Origin: Tetmemena sp. SeJ-2015
Lineage: Eukaryota > Ciliophora > Spirotrichea > Sporadotrichida > Oxytrichidae
Direction: 5' to 3'
DNA: 64,000 bases
Assembly: GCA_027382625.1 (NCBI GenBank)
Contig: JAJKFJ010022395.1
Location: 102,354 to 166,353 of the forward strand
A program made the position numbers and the translations under genes. The number at the start of each line of letters is the position of its first letter. Within the stretch, counting starts at the first letter, position 1. The notes beneath the pieces are model-generated. The model searched no databases, was not told the origin of the DNA, and worked only from the letters and a program-made list of their open reading frames with translations. Positions 31,518 to 43,563 of this stretch are shown here, piece by piece.

Positions 31518-34500
31518 ATGGGAGTCATTTCTTGTAAGAGTTTCGCTAGTATCAAACATTAGAAATCTCAGATAAGGTTAGTTTACATATTCTATTCTAT
31601 CAGGAATTACAGCCATTTATACAGAGTAAATTAAAATGGATGTTTTGCAACTATCCTAAATCGACTTCATGAGTAATTTATCACTTTTTTAGCCATGCAG
31701 ATTTGATCAATGTAAATAAATGATAAACAATAAATTTCATATAAAATGCACTTTCGCTTCATCAATTTTTTTTGACATAAAAAAAAATTGTTAGAGTGCT
31801 TTATATTGGTAATTTCAATTAAAAAATAAGATGTTACCTTATTAATTTGAAGGAGATAGGATGTGAATTGTAAAAACAAGATTACCAGAGCCAAAGAGTG
31901 TTTAGTTAGTTTGACGATTTGAGGGATAACTCTACCAGAGCTATGGATTACCTCCATATTAGGAGGTGAGTGAGATCTATCAGTTAACTAGAAGAAAAAA
32001 TATAAATTGAAAATATATATATTAAGGAGCAAGCAGCTGCAATAGAGATCAATAAAATTAGAGCCAAATGTAAGCATAAACTGCTTAAGTTTCTTTTTTT
32101 GACTTTTATTTTCTTTAGGATTGACTTCACTCATATTATGGCATCCAACTAAAGTCGTCGCATCGCCCAGGGTTCGCTTTAAGTTTGTGATAATTATGGC
32201 TATCATAATAAGAGGAGTTCCAATTGAGTAGTATTTGAGAATCCGCAGTCTATTCTTCGTAAAAGTCCTGATTTTGTAAGAACTCAAATCCATCATTAAA
32301 TGTTGTCTAGGTTAAAATAAGGAGAAAAATAAATAGTCAGAATTAACAACAACATAACAGAGAATATAAAATGATCAATGAAGAAAGCAGTAATACCCCC
32401 AAATACCTCAAAAAATATACGAAGCAGCTGCCTAAAAAGAAAAAATATAGAGAGAAATTAAATCGAAGTTAAGCAAGAAATTTACGAGTTCTAAGATTAA
32501 CTTTAATTCATTATGCGAATTCAATAAAGCAAATTTATTTCAGGCATGAAAGGATAAAAAGAGCATATAATTTGTGCAAAAAATCAACTTAATTTATATT
32601 ACAATTTAAATTTAACAACAGTTGAGCATCCTTTTTATTATAAACTGTTCAAATTGTATATTGCTACTATACTTTTTCTAGGAAAGAAGGAGCTAAAGGA
32701 ATCTACCGCTTCTTCAAATATTTAACATAGTTCCCGAGAAAGATGGGAATAATAGTTTTAGAAAAGCATAGCTAAAAAATCGTTAAAATTTTTAGCGCAA
32801 AAATCCAAACTATTAAGAAGCTAAAATGAAAGAACAATAAAATTAAAAACAAGAAAGTCACTCTCATTATAATTATAATATTTAAGTGGCCTGTGTAGTA
32901 GTCCCTTTTAACTGATTAGCCCAACTCTTATGATTGCCGCTCCATCTCAATTTCCATAAGCATCGCATAGATCATCAGTGAAAAGCATAATCAAGGAATT
33001 TTCTCTTGAAGAAACTAAGGAAGAATCAAGAGCCTAGTAAAGAGATTTATTTTTATTCCCTAAAGGTAAACAGGACGTCTATCAATGAGGCCTCTAAAAA
33101 CTCGCCATAGGGATATTCATATTTTATTTCATCCCCATTGCAAATAGGAGGTGTTAGAGTTAGATTAAACATCTAGTAAGGATTGATTTTTTATTGATAG
33201 AGAACAATTTAGCTTTATATAAAAGTTCTTTGTACATTTCTTCTTTAAATTTAGTTATTGCTAAATAGCAAGCTATTGTTTAAATAACTTTAAACAGTTT
33301 TCAAAGTCTTTATACATTAGATGAATAATGACAAGAGATTGTCAATTTACTAAATTTAACCTAATGGTTTCAAGCCAGAAGAAATAGCGACCTTATTCTC
33401 CCCAGCGACTCCCTCTCCTGATTTACATAATGAAAAATCAACCACGCGCCCGATCAGTTAGAAAGCACTGACTAGTGGGATACGTGATTCTCAAAGGAGA
33501 AATAGCAACTCTCTTGAAATAAAAAAGAAATTAAGTTCCTCAGCAATGAAGGTCTCTGAATAACTCAAAAACCTCGAAGTTTCTCATTTATTATATTTCG
33601 CTAATTCAAAACTAGGATCTTCTTAAGAGGCCGATGCTAAGTGATTATGAAAAGCAAGAAATAATCCAGTCAAAACAAACAGCTAATTTTCAGAAACTTT
33701 CCTCACAAATCATGATGGCTAGCTACTCTTAGTCTAGCAAAGACGTCCCTATGATGCATAATCCTTATCTTAGCAACAATTAGTTAACACAGAAACCTTC
33801 GAGTATGACTTAAAATCACTTGAGTACATATTCTGCGGGGCCAAAAATGAATACTATCACAACCTTAACAGTCTCCGAAGTCCCGAGCTCTAACTAGGAA
33901 ATTACTAGCTTAGCAAAATTTAAATTTTATCTTTATAAACAGTCCGGAACTATGATATCTTTAGATCTTACAGGCGTGTAAGAAGAGACTAAAAACGAGC
34001 CTTCAAATTTTCAAAATTTAAGAAGAAGCGATTATAGTGAAGAGATAGTGAACTGCATCCTAGGTTTCTCAGTCAAGAGATAAATAGGTGCCTAAATTTA
34101 AAAAGAGAAGCAACAGCTTACAGAAAAATAGCTCCTCTATCTAGAATATTCATCAAGTTTATATTTTTTGACAGGTTTATATGATAAATTATCGATTGGA
34201 GGTAGAAAGGATGGAGGTAGTGGAGCCAATATAAAGGGAAAGACTGAGTCTATTTTGGATGAGATATTTCTATCGGATGACAGCAATTCCTATGCAAACT
34301 CCTAATTGAATTAGTGCTAATTCGTGACTGAAGACGACTAAGCAGAATGCTATTTTTAATTTGAATAGCCCTAGGAAGAAATAATTACAAGGGAGGACAG
34401 ATATCATTAAATTTATTATTTCTATAAACCTAAAGAAGCAGGGCAAATAGAGAAGAAACTAAATAGCAGAGATTAAGAAGGTAATATACCAGATAAAGCT

Positions 34501-37500
34501 ATAAATTATGCTAAAATATTTTGGAATTTAAAAGTAGATTTACATCCACAATGATTCCTTCATAAATAACTGCTCCCCAGATTCAAATAATAACCTTATT
34601 TATATGATTATTTAGTAGCTATAAGGATTTATTAATTTTTTCATAATTTTCAGATATCATAATAATTGCACCAGAGGAAGAGGAGCAAAAGCAATAACCC
34701 TTAGAAGAAAAATCTACGAATATCTTGCGAAAAACATTTTAATATTTGAAAGAGTAGCAAATTTTCACAATTCAAAGCCATTGACGAAAGTCAAAGCAAT
34801 TTGCTAGATGAGGATGAATCTCCAAGTCGATTTTAAGCTGAATTTTTTTATTGGGGAGCAGTAACCAAAATCATGGGAATCAAGAATTCGTGGAAGCCTC
34901 TTTAGTTTTAAATAGAGACCAGAGCAATGCTTCTCTAAAATTCAACAGCAGTCCTCTTGTAAATTAGTCTCAGAGTACTGTCGTTTAATAGCCATAGAGA
35001 CAAACGCAATTCAATTAGTTTCAAAAGCAGCAGTCGTAGAATTCTCATGGAAACTCTCTCTCCTTCTATTCTATCACTAACTCTAACACATACAGCAGCA
35101 ACGACTATATCATCCACATAAAATTTTAATTTACATTAAAGATGAAAACTTCTAGAGCCAGAATACTATGGCTGCAAGAATTAAATGATATTAATTTTTT
35201 TAAATTAAATAGATAGATTTACTTGTAAAAATAACGTACTATGCTATAAACTCATTACAAGTTTATTTTAATCTGATATTTAGTATTAAAATTTAGAAAA
35301 AAGAACGCTGATTAAAAAGAGACCATGGACTCACTAAATGCCCAAAAAGTGATGTAAAACAAGCGACGTCGTAAATAAAGTGGAGACCAAGCACTCATGG
35401 AGCTAAAGAGGTCTTAGATTAGTCTTGCAAAAGACTAGTCCAGCGCTCCAATCGTAATTAGCAATTCTAATCAGTACTAGTAAAATCAGGTCTTCTAACT
35501 CATCAACAATCTTATATCTTTAATGTACTTGTTCCAGTTAAGAAGATTAGACTAAAGAGACGAAATAAATTATTTTATCATTTAAAGCTCTAAGGCTCGA
35601 TGTCAACTTTCTCAAATAATTTAAAAGGCTCAGTATCTTCAAATGTTTCCCCTAGGAACAAGTCGCGCCTAGAACGAAGAGAGTATGGGAGTCATCAAAA
35701 TTCTTCCTAAAACTTGGGAATAATTCCGAAGATAATTGCTTCAAGTGCTGATCATAAAAGTGTAACACCTGAGCCATTCTTAAGCAAGTTAAGCATAATA
35801 AGCCAGTGCGAAAAACTAGAACCTCAGGCTTACTGCATGAATAAGCAGGTCACACAATTGAGTATAAAAACTATCAAGGAAGTAAATGAGGAAAACATTT
35901 GCATTTTTATAAACATAGAGGGATCAATCATTTCAGGAAATACTATAACAGAGTCTTAGAATCTTCAGGACACTGATTATTTTTTAAAGAATTTTTTTAT
36001 CATTAAAACTCGTTGACTAATAAAAACATTCGCTCGCTTAACTAGATACTTCTCAAAAGCCTCAACATTTAGAAAAGAGAAAGTGCTTCCATGGGAACTC
36101 CAAACGCTCTTGCGCAAAGTGAAGATTTGAGATAATTAAATTCCTTTGGCTCTAAAGAGATTTAACATAAATTATTTTTAAAAATAGATATGGGGGAATA
36201 TTGCTGAAAAGTAAAGCAATAGTACCCTAATCTCCACAACTCAAGAGACAAAGCCTCAATCCAATAAGGAAGTATTTTAAAAGAGCTTAACCAAACTATT
36301 CAAGTATATTTTTAATCAATAAGAAACTTTCAACATAGTTTGAGAAAAAGGATCCACCACCCTTTATCTAATAATTCATCCACAAGACCTTTTAAATGTT
36401 TTTATTCTATAAATTTTAACCTAAAAACGAAAACCCTTATATCAAAATAAAGGAACTAGAAAAAGAGTTGTTCAATATCTCAAGGACTAAGAACATGATA
36501 GATTGTGTATTTTCTTCTTTTAGCCCAAATAAGAAAGCAAAACAAGGATTTGATAACTGAAGAAAGATCCAAAAGATAGATAGCTTAGACTTTTTAGAAT
36601 GATATCCTTTAGACAATTTCTTAGCCTCCAGAAGCCATATAAGTTATGAGGTAAAACCAATCTTTCTCAAAATAAGCTACTGTTTAAAGTCAGTTACAAT
36701 AATAAAATAGTATCACCGTCAAGCAAACATATAATTATTTTTGTTTGAAACACTTCAAGATGCCAGATAAAATGCCATGAGTAAATTTGGAGCTAACATG
36801 TAAACAACCTCGCACACTATTCTTCCAAGAACAGGCACAGTTGCCAAAGATTCTAAACTACATATAAATAGAAATGACACATTTGAATCTCTTCAATTTT
36901 TTTTATCGAAGAATACTTAAGTCTTAAGATAAAAGAGGCATCTTGATTCGAATAATCTGCAGATGATTTTATCAAGAAGGCAGAAAGAAATAATTGAGAA
37001 GAATTTTGGAAATTTAAACAACCCCGTGCCTCATTAGCACTCATTTAAATCGAATTTTATTTCAGAAATAGAAAGCAGCTTTGTCCATGGGAATAATGAG
37101 ACTCTAGAAGACGCGTCCTATTTTTAGGAAGATGCATTTGATGATGAGATTGGAGAAGAGGATTTGGATGATTAAAGTATATACTAACTAGCTTAATTTT
37201 TAATAGTTACGACTTCTCAAAAACTGAAAGAAGAATCTCCTAAAAGAAGTGATCATATATAATACATTATACAAATAATTTGATCGTTCTGGCCAAAAAT
37301 AAGTAAGGTAGAGTGAGACAGAATAGATTTTGAATAGATTGAAAAGGGGCTCTAATTCAGCGACGGAAGTTAACTTAGGTGCGGAGCAATTTATAGCAAT
37401 TAATTCTCCTGAACTATACCAACAAATATCTGCCTAAAATTAGATTCCTTAGCTTGATAACTACCCATCTTATAACACACCTAATGAACAGATCAATCCT

Positions 37501-39965
37501 TATTCTAATAATGAAATACAGAGAGCTATCATCGCTTCTGAGAAGCAAAAGATTCTTCATGTTCCTTAAAAAATTCTAGTTAGAAAAGTCAAATAATGGA
37601 CTCCTTTAAATGTTGAGATTTAAATTTCAAATCAACTTTCTTTTTTTAAAATAGTAACTTTTTCTAAAAGAAAAGAACCTTATTTAATAATTTATTAAAT
37701 TATTTTTGTAAATCTCGTAAAAATATCTACAACTTACAGCTTTTTCATATCTGTTTAGTAAATCAATTTCACACTTTCATTAAGATACTCATTCACACAA
37801 TACTTATAATAAAATATTGATGTATCTTTATATTATCATTATATCTTCTTTTTGTGTTTTACCATTTTTGAGAAAAGAGAATTCTCGGAGCCTCGTTTGG
37901 AATAAAAATCTCCTCTAATACGGTTTTAGATTCCTTAAGAAGTTGAGGAATAGGAGTCTATTTCTTCGATGTTTGAAGAGGATCAAACGATAAACACTAT
38001 AATTGACACTCTCCCAAAAGATTATAGAGACAACAATTTCTCATCTGCTTATAGCAAAGAATAGAAGCAGTTTTACTAGAAATATGGATTTATGCAAAAT
38101 CAGAACAGCGATACTCAAATATATAGCATAAAAATTATAATGTGTCATTAATTATGATATAGTGCTTATAATATATAATCTTTAAGTCTGCTTTTTTTAT
38201 TATGATGAAAAGATATTTTAGTTTAGAATTTATTGTAGGATACTCTTTATAGCTAGAAGTATCAGCTAAACACGTCAGGCTTATAGCATCGCAGTGGTGA
38301 ACTTAAGTCATCCTTAACCTCGCAAAACACTTCTCAACTCCACCTTACTGCGGAGAGATCTAATTTGTCTATTTTGCTTTAACTTTATCACCCTTGAACG
38401 GAAGTAATACTCCTCTGCCCTTGAAAAGTCTTGGAACAACTAACTAGACTAGAATTCACAGGAAGTCAAATGCGGATCCCAAGCCAATACAGCAATTATT
38501 TACTCCCAACATCCTCTCATAAACAATTCCACCTGGAGTTAACATTGAAAACATGTCAAACTTTGATCTCACACCCAAAACTAACAAGTCTAGAGGTATC
38601 ACCACAACAAGTGTGGTCAATTCAAGGAAAAACGGAAAGAAAAAGATCAACTAGTATGTTATTCAAAAAGCTCTTGGATCGTAAGTATTCAGTTGTAAAT
38701 TAATTATTCTTGTAGTGGCAATTTTGCAAAGGTTTACGAATGTCTGAATGAGGAAGATAACAAGTTATATGCCATTAAGATCATTATAAACAAAATGGAA
38801 TTTATTATGAATATAAAATTTAATCTAGAAAAAGATTAAGAGTAAATTTATATATCTTGAAAAAATACACATAAAAGATGTTAGAACATTAAGCTTTAGA
38901 TTAGTAGATATGTAATTTAGAGATTAAATAAATTTAGAACAATTGTATGCAATAATAGGACAAAGATAAAGAGACAGTTTAAATTTGCCTATAAGAAGGC
39001 AGAGATTCTACTAGACACAGAAATGGCTATTCTTAAAAAGATGGATTATAATTTATATTTGATCACCCAAATGTTCTTGCCTTGAATGAGATTATAAATG
39101 ATTCTGAATCTGAAAAGCTTTACTTTGTGACCGAGCTATTATCCGGAGGCAGCTTACTATAAAAGATATTTGGAAAAGTGCCATTGACAGAAGAATAGTT
39201 TAGACTCTATTTCAGGAACATAATCTCAGGACTAGAGTTATAAATATATTTTTAGTATTGCCACGAAGTAGCTCAAGTGATTCATCTCATTTATATTATC
39301 GAGACATAAAGCCTGAGAATATCCTTATAGATGACCATAATAAGCTACTGTTGGCTGATTTCGGAATTAGCATGCTCATGATAGAGGGAGATGATGAGAT
39401 CAGCAACGTACAAGGACCCTCAGTATTACTATGCCCCAGAGATAATTCAGCAGTAGACTTACAAGGGAAAGCCAGCTGATGTGTGGGCCTGTGGCATCAC
39501 TTTATATTACATGGTCGCACAGAAACTTCCATACATTTCCACTAATGAGAAGTAACTCCATAAAAAGATATGCACTTAGGAGCCTGACTACTCTCTCATC
39601 CAGAATCCTAAGATTTTTTTAGCTCATTCATATTTTTAAAGATTAAGAGCCTGCTTTAAAAGATTTTAGAAAAAGACTGGACTATTCATTTAATGCTTTA
39701 TATAATAATATTTGTTTTACTAAAAGGGCTTTGATTTCTTAAATTAAGGAAGACCCTTGGCTTAATCTCAACGGTCTGGATCCAATGCCAAAACTTGTGA
39801 TACATTTTTTATTTAAAGTGAGCGAAAGAATAGTAATCACAGAGAAGGATCTAAAGTAAGTGTTCTCCAAAGTAGCCAGACTAGCCAAAGTTAAAATTAT
39901 TTTCTTTAAAAGTGTTAAACAAGTTTAAGAACAGTGCTCATTCTCCTTTTAATCTTAATAAATGA
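31518..39965 (+). CDS. Kinase B: tandem paralogue of kinase A
   Basis: ATG 31,518 opens MGVISCKSFASIKHQK, nearly the same lipid-anchor N-terminus as kinase A, and a GTTAGT...CAG intron may follow after SQIR as in A. The long Ser/Asn-rich extension shares landmarks with A in the same order: SSSAMKVSEQLKNLE (about 33,540), VFQLINN (about 35,490), [10 protein letters not shown] (about 35,870) and an acidic run (about 37,090-37,180). The kinase domain has [69 protein letters not shown] and KEDPWLN, then [11 protein letters not shown] and HSPFNLNK to TGA 39,963-39,965. The similarity pattern indicates an old duplication. Five IESs and one intron are resolved in the kinase domain. Confidence 0.75.
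38681..38715 (+). other. 35-nt intron in kinase B glycine loop
   Basis: GTAAGT...TGTAG. Splicing restores ALGSGNFAKVYEC. Same codon position and phase as the intron at 24,617-24,647 in kinase A. Confidence 0.85.
39044..39060. other. 17-bp IES in kinase B, pointer GAT
   Basis: GAT at 39,044-39,046 and 39,061-39,063; 14 bp lie between the pointers. Excision gives AILKKMDHPNVLALNE. Kinase A has a GT-AG intron at this codon boundary. Confidence 0.85.
39239..39256. other. 18-bp IES in kinase B, pointer AGT
   Basis: AGT at 39,236-39,238 and 39,254-39,256. Excision restores ISGLEYCHEVAQV. Kinase A has no insert at this codon. Confidence 0.8.
39287..39300. other. 14-bp IES in kinase B catalytic loop, pointer ATC
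   Basis: ATC at 39,284-39,286 and 39,298-39,300. Excision restores [15 protein letters not shown]. It is at the same codon as the TTCAT-pointer IES of kinase A. Confidence 0.85.
39616..39644. other. IES in kinase B, pointer AAGATT
   Basis: AAGATT at 39,610-39,615 and 39,639-39,644. Excision of 29 bp gives IQNPKIKSLLQKILEKDW. Confidence 0.85.
39684..39721. other. IES in kinase B, pointer ACT
   Basis: ACT at 39,681-39,683 and 39,719-39,721. Excision of 38 bp gives EKDWTKRALISQIKEDPW. The homologous kinase A site has pointer ATT one codon further on. Confidence 0.85.
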
Positions 39966-40216
39966 TACCATCATATTTCAAGACTTTCTTAATAGAAAAG
40001 ACTGTATTTAAGCTAATTCAAGATATTCAATTTATTTATTGTAGATTCTTCTCAAAGATTATTTAAAATTAAAGAGCGAAAGTAAAATATACTAATTTTT
40101 TCAGCAAATTAAGCCCTATTTATAGATTATAGCCCATTAAAGATGCTATTACTCATTTTTAAAGGCATAATGTCCCCTCAAAACTATTAAATAAGTCAAA
40201 AACAATTAATAAATAA

Positions 40217-41903
40217 ATGGGATGCAAAGAGTCAATTTTGGTCAAGCATAAAATTATCTTCATCATCTTCTATTTGCTTATTTAAATTAACCCAAGCTCA
40301 TCGGACAAAAAATAAGAAAAGACTGTCATAATGATTGGCGGCTCAGAATTTATAATATTTATAAATGGCTTTCCCTGCTTATAAGTGAACAGAAATTAAG
40401 ATAAACTAGACAAGAAAACAGAGGCTCAATTTGAAAAATATTTGCAAAATCAATTATAGAAGTTATAAGCCTAATAAAAGGCTCCTGAGGATTAATTTAA
40501 AATTTTATTTAAGGAAAAAGTACATAACTAAAGAATTCTAAAATATAGAAGCTTAAAAAGAAGGAAAGAAATCTCAAAGATCTTAAGATCATATTACAAT
40601 AATAAATAGAGTTTATAATTTCCTTTTTTGCATTAATTTTGGAATAGTTGATAAAAATATTAAAGATAACACCCTTAGCAGCTAAACATTTTTATATTTT
40701 ATTCCTAGAGAAGTCTTGTGAAAGACTAAGTCTCCTTCGTAGACTTAGTGGAAAAGTAAACCCATTAAGCAGGCATAAATTTTCTTTGAAAAGCTTAGGC
40801 TCATTATAGCTAAGAATCGGTTTTATGTCACATAATTACTAGATAATTGTAACATTTAGGCAGTTGTAGTTACTGCCAACCAAGATTTGCACATTAAACT
40901 TTGGCCAATCTTTAATTTATATTTGAAACCTTTTAGACAATTATCATAACCCCTATAGTTAGGAAACTCTCAATTCTAATAATTTATTATTCTAGACTTA
41001 TTGTTTATTTTACTGTGTTTAGCTCTCGCATAAAAATGTGTTTAAGAAAACAAATTTCTTGAAATTTGCAGATCAATTTGAATGGCAGATTATTTGGTTT
41101 ATTTAGGATGCTACCACAGAATTGGCCCATTTAATTTTAGACCCAAGATTTCAATAATTTACTTTTGAATAATTCCTGCTATATTTGGGACGCCCAGACA
41201 ATAGAATTGTAATTCACCAGCTGACTTCCCAAACATTGGATCACCATACCTCATAATAATTTAATATTTATTCAAAGCACCCCGAGGCACTCTTAAGACA
41301 TCTTCTGATACCTTGAACAATAATACAAGTTTCTATCACACAAAATTAAGGAGCTCTGTTTTATTTTAGCTAGACGGAGTAAATTCGCTAATCAGAAGTA
41401 AAAAACAGAGTATGTAAGGAAAAAGAAGAACAGAGCCAAAAATTCTTAAAAACAAAATCTAACTTAATGTTTACTTAAAATTATTAAAACTATAAAAATA
41501 ATAATTTAAAATCAAATATACATATATATATTTTATAAAACTTTTAAAAAATGCTCCTTTCAGTATATACTAAATTTAATACGGATACAAAACTTGTACA
41601 AGTCTTGTAAATTTAATAAAACTTGAATATAAATTATAATTTCTACTTTAAACTTAGATTTTTGACAATCAGTAGATACCATTTGTAAGAGACAAGGCTA
41701 AAAGTTTTTTAAATGACGGAGTAAAAAGAATGAGCTCAATTAGCTTTGTATCTCGAATAAATCATCCGAGAATTACTCATCACCTAAGTTAAGCTGCAGA
41801 TGAGGATTAATAAGTAGATAGAAACGTTTTCTGCGGTGTGATTATAGAGACTTCCATAGTAAAAGCCAATTTATATTTTTAAGCTCCTGAGCATACAAAT
41901 TGA
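40217..41903 (+). CDS. Paralogue of gene C in the second unit
   Basis: ATG 40,217 opens MGCKESILVKHK. Then GSEFIIFINGFPCLQVNRNQ and DKLDKKTEAQFEKY align with gene C after its IES is removed. The frame is open to TGA 40,649; adding one T at the T6 run near 40,624 would extend it to about 40,926. Further coding-looking segments follow: about 41,080-41,230 (LNGRLFGLFRMLPQNWPI), about 41,230-41,490 (ADFPNIGSPYLII, LRSSVLFQLDGVNSLIRSK) and 41,730-41,903 (MSSISFVSRINHPRITHH). Whether all belong to one gene is uncertain; the last may be separate. Function unknown. Confidence 0.4.
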
Positions 41904-42040
41904 CTTATATATTATCCCCCTTATTAAATTAATCTTCTCAAGAAGAGAAAAAAGCTCATTTGATTTACATTAAAGAACAATTTATTCACTTAATAAATCA
42001 TTGTTAAGTAAGAAATACGTGTGCTAAATAAAAAGAATTT

Positions 42041-43353
42041 TCAAAGTTTTGGCATCTCTATGTGATGTTTGATGAACATATCAAATATATCTTGCGTAAC
42101 CTCAAACCTGATTACTTCCCAAGCTGACGTCATGAACAGCCTTCTTCTGCTTGATCGTTTCGACAGAATAGGATAGCCATCGTTTTAATCATAGAAATCA
42201 CCTGACATCAATAAATAATTTTAAATTAATGGAAATCGTTCCTATCAAAACGTTTTCATAGTCCAAAATTTTATTAAAAATATCCTCTGCAAGAGCAGCA
42301 AATGAATCTTTCTTGCTAGCCAGTTTTTTGCAAAGATCTTTGTGTACTGGGTTATTGAAAGCGATAATATTCCTCTCGCTATCGTCTTTGAGATCGTACT
42401 CATTGCAAAATTCTTGTACAGCCTCTTCCCTAAACTTTTTGGGTAGCTTTTCCCAAATTCCTCAGCGTAACTTAAATGGATGAATAAGAGATGAGGTTCG
42501 AATCATATACTTCTTTTGCTAATCTCTCGAACTCATTTATGTCCTTCATTAAAGAGAAATGACAGATGCAGAGGTTTAAGAAGTAAAAAACTATAATGAA
42601 ACCTTATTTGAGAGGTATTAGGGCATTAGCATGGGCAGATGTCCAGAATAATATTTGTCAAGAGCTTCCTTAGGACTTAGCCATTTAGCATTAGTGAACT
42701 CTCCCTTGTTTATGTCCACTTTTTAAACACTCTCATCTGCGTTAGTAAAGAACAGATAGAACTAATTATCGATTCCTGGTACGGTTTATGCTCCTGTTGC
42801 TACTCTTCTATATCCATAGATCTGTTGTAGATCAGGTATGATTTTCTTAGCTTTGCAGAATTCTACAAAGTTAAATAAGGACTATAGATAGATAGTTGGA
42901 GTTGTATTTATTCAAATACTCGTCTCTCATTCCTTAGTAAAACTCGTGAGCTCTCTCATTTTCATTTGAGTCTATTGGACGAGCAATTAGAATATTTATC
43001 TCTTCAAAGGTTTCTCTTATCGCACATATTCTAGCATTGAAGTCATAGTACTTCTTCTGCTTAGACGAAGTTAATCGCTCAAACATTTCAGGGTATTGCT
43101 CAAGCCAAGTGTCATAGAGATCTTAGGTTTCGACCTTGCCTCCAGAGAAGGCATAGAATCCTCCGAAAATCAAATTGGGACTCCTCTTCATTAGGAGGAC
43201 CTTATAATTGAAGCCATCGTTTGCGTCTACTGATTCTTGAGAGAGTAAGGGTCTTACGATAATGATTGAACCTGAGTGAACTCTGCTTTTATAGTACTTC
43301 CCAAGCTTGGTATGATTTATCGCTTTCGAGGATTAGGATTAGTGATGTGACAT
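42041..43353 (-). CDS. NUDT19-like Nudix hydrolase
   Basis: Minus-strand gene from ATG 43,353 (MSHHQSQSSKAINHT) to TGA 42,041-42,043. The N-terminal half is a Nudix fold: SGSIIIVRPLL, VLLMKRSPNLIFGGFYAFSG, then GGKV and, after an insertion typical of the NUDT19/RP2 subfamily, ICAIRETFEEINIL carrying the REXXEE metal-binding core. The C-terminal half contains FTNAKWLSPKEALDKYYSG, LPMLMPQYLSNKV and a helical tail (FREEAVQEFCNEYDLKDDS). NUDT19 relatives hydrolyse CoA-type diphosphates, often in peroxisomes; the visible C-terminus (MFIKHHIEMPKL) is not a clear peroxisomal tripeptide. Several one-base frame jumps at T and G runs look like base-call errors. A short IES is likely near 42,200-42,235, before GDFYDQNDGYPILSK. 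Confidence 0.8.
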
Positions 43354-43563
43354 TTATTATTTCAGTATTTCTCGATTTCACAAAGGATTCTTATTTAAAA
43401 ATTTTAATCTCTTAAAACTCTATGAATGCTAAGACATATACATCCAGATTTTTATAAAAATACTTACAAATTACCTTAAATAGAATCTCTGGACAAAAGA
43501 TAGACAGGCTTGATTAGAATAATTCTAAAAATAATAAATTAAGTTTGATCAAGAAGTAACAGA

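Noticed and set aside
31667..32296. Minus-strand standard-code ORFs of 96 and 102 codons
   Set aside because: They lie inside the plus-strand kinase B gene in AT-rich inserts; no signal peptide, domain or Gln-code continuity.
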